NCBI GenBank assembly: GCA_037132875.1
Contig: JBAHZU010000130.1
Location: 11,841 to 75,840 of the forward strand
Direction of reading: 5' to 3'
Source: Pontiella sp037132875
Lineage (GTDB): Bacteria > Verrucomicrobiota > Kiritimatiellia > Kiritimatiellales > Pontiellaceae
Length of the DNA stretch: 64,000 nt
Within the stretch, counting starts at the first letter, position 1, and each line of letters starts with the position of its first letter. Below the pieces are notes generated by a model that worked only from the letters and a program-made list of their open reading frames with translations, ran no database searches and was not told the origin of the DNA. This document shows, piece after piece, positions 63,840 through 64,000 of the stretch. The position numbers and the translations under genes were made by a program.

Positions 63840-63913
63840 ACGCAATTTTTTTATAAATTCACAGTAGACAATCCATAAAATTCAGGTACCTTACTCCCTC
63901 CTTCAACGGAACC

Positions 63914-63998
63914 GGTGGAGTAGCGAAGCGGTCAAACGCAGCAGACTGTAAATCTGCCCTCTTAGAGTTCGATGGTTCGAATCCATCCTCCACCACCA
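63914..63998 (+). tRNA. tRNA-Tyr (anticodon GTA)
   Basis: Acceptor GGTGGAG pairs with CTCCACC, anticodon stem GCAGA/TCTGC with loop CTGTAAA (anticodon GTA at 63948-63950), long variable arm of a class II tRNA, T-arm GGTTCGAATCC, discriminator A and encoded CCA. The gene is complete at the right edge of the window. Confidence 0.96.
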
Positions 63999-64000
63999 TT

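Overview
The window looks like ordinary chromosome from a Gram-negative (diderm) bacterium of the PVC group. Kiritimatiellota/Verrucomicrobiota is my best guess. The support is indirect: lpxK and waaF (lipid A and LPS core), a MlaE/F/D-type lipid transporter with a lipoprotein partner, an outer-membrane efflux factor, a PEP-CTERM protein, an EF-P-like EfpL protein and a SufBCDSU iron-sulfur operon. No 16S gene is present, so the assignment is an inference. I saw no insertion sequence, prophage, CRISPR array or classical defence island.

Layout. 0-7.7 kb: 5' part of purH, a TrhA-type membrane protein, msrA, an ACT-domain/UPF0210 pair, an exported DA1-like zinc peptidase, a potassium-channel-like protein and an orphan efflux outer-membrane factor. 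8-14.4 kb: a VanZ-like protein, nadK, the rpsO-pnp pair with promoter, intergenic hairpin and terminator, a GreA/B-like protein and a small exported EF-hand protein. 14.6-31 kb: a SpoU methyltransferase, then a long minus-strand operon read as deoR-type regulator, E2, (four-helix-bundle remnant), lipoyl-E3, fused E1, PHP protein, SDR, zinc dehydrogenase, transketolase and, possibly, manA. A divergent SDR and a transaldolase lie beyond it. The operon appears to join polyol-phosphate oxidation, pentose-phosphate chemistry and a 2-oxoacid dehydrogenase complex. 31-36.7 kb: a YoaK-type protein, a small membrane protein and an Mla/MCE lipid-transport operon headed by a rhomboid-like zinc-tail membrane protein. 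36.9-44.6 kb: a complete SUF operon (rrf2, sufB, C, D, S, U, T, mrp). 44.7-52.7 kb: mazG, a HAD-like protein lacking the catalytic acids, and carA-guaA-carB. 52.8-64 kb: waaF-lpxK, metK, a HAD hydrolase, larB, a PEP-CTERM protein, efpL, a Dus enzyme, a patatin, a NYN RNase, a PfkB kinase and tRNA-Tyr.

The most unusual signal is not a gene. A 15-bp palindrome, TTCCAA-N3-TTGGAA, occurs ten times perfectly and at least eleven more times with one mismatch, both between genes and inside unrelated genes. Chance would give almost none. Inside genes it often appears in the protein as an FQxLE-like or PxLG-like peptide, which suggests the DNA word itself is under selection or is being spread. Other points of interest are the exported DA1-like peptidase, the sugar-phosphate/2-oxoacid dehydrogenase operon with nearly identical lipoyl domains on E2 and E3, a decayed four-helix-bundle gene inside that operon, a candidate Rrf2 operator in front of suf, and a HAD-fold protein with no catalytic aspartates.
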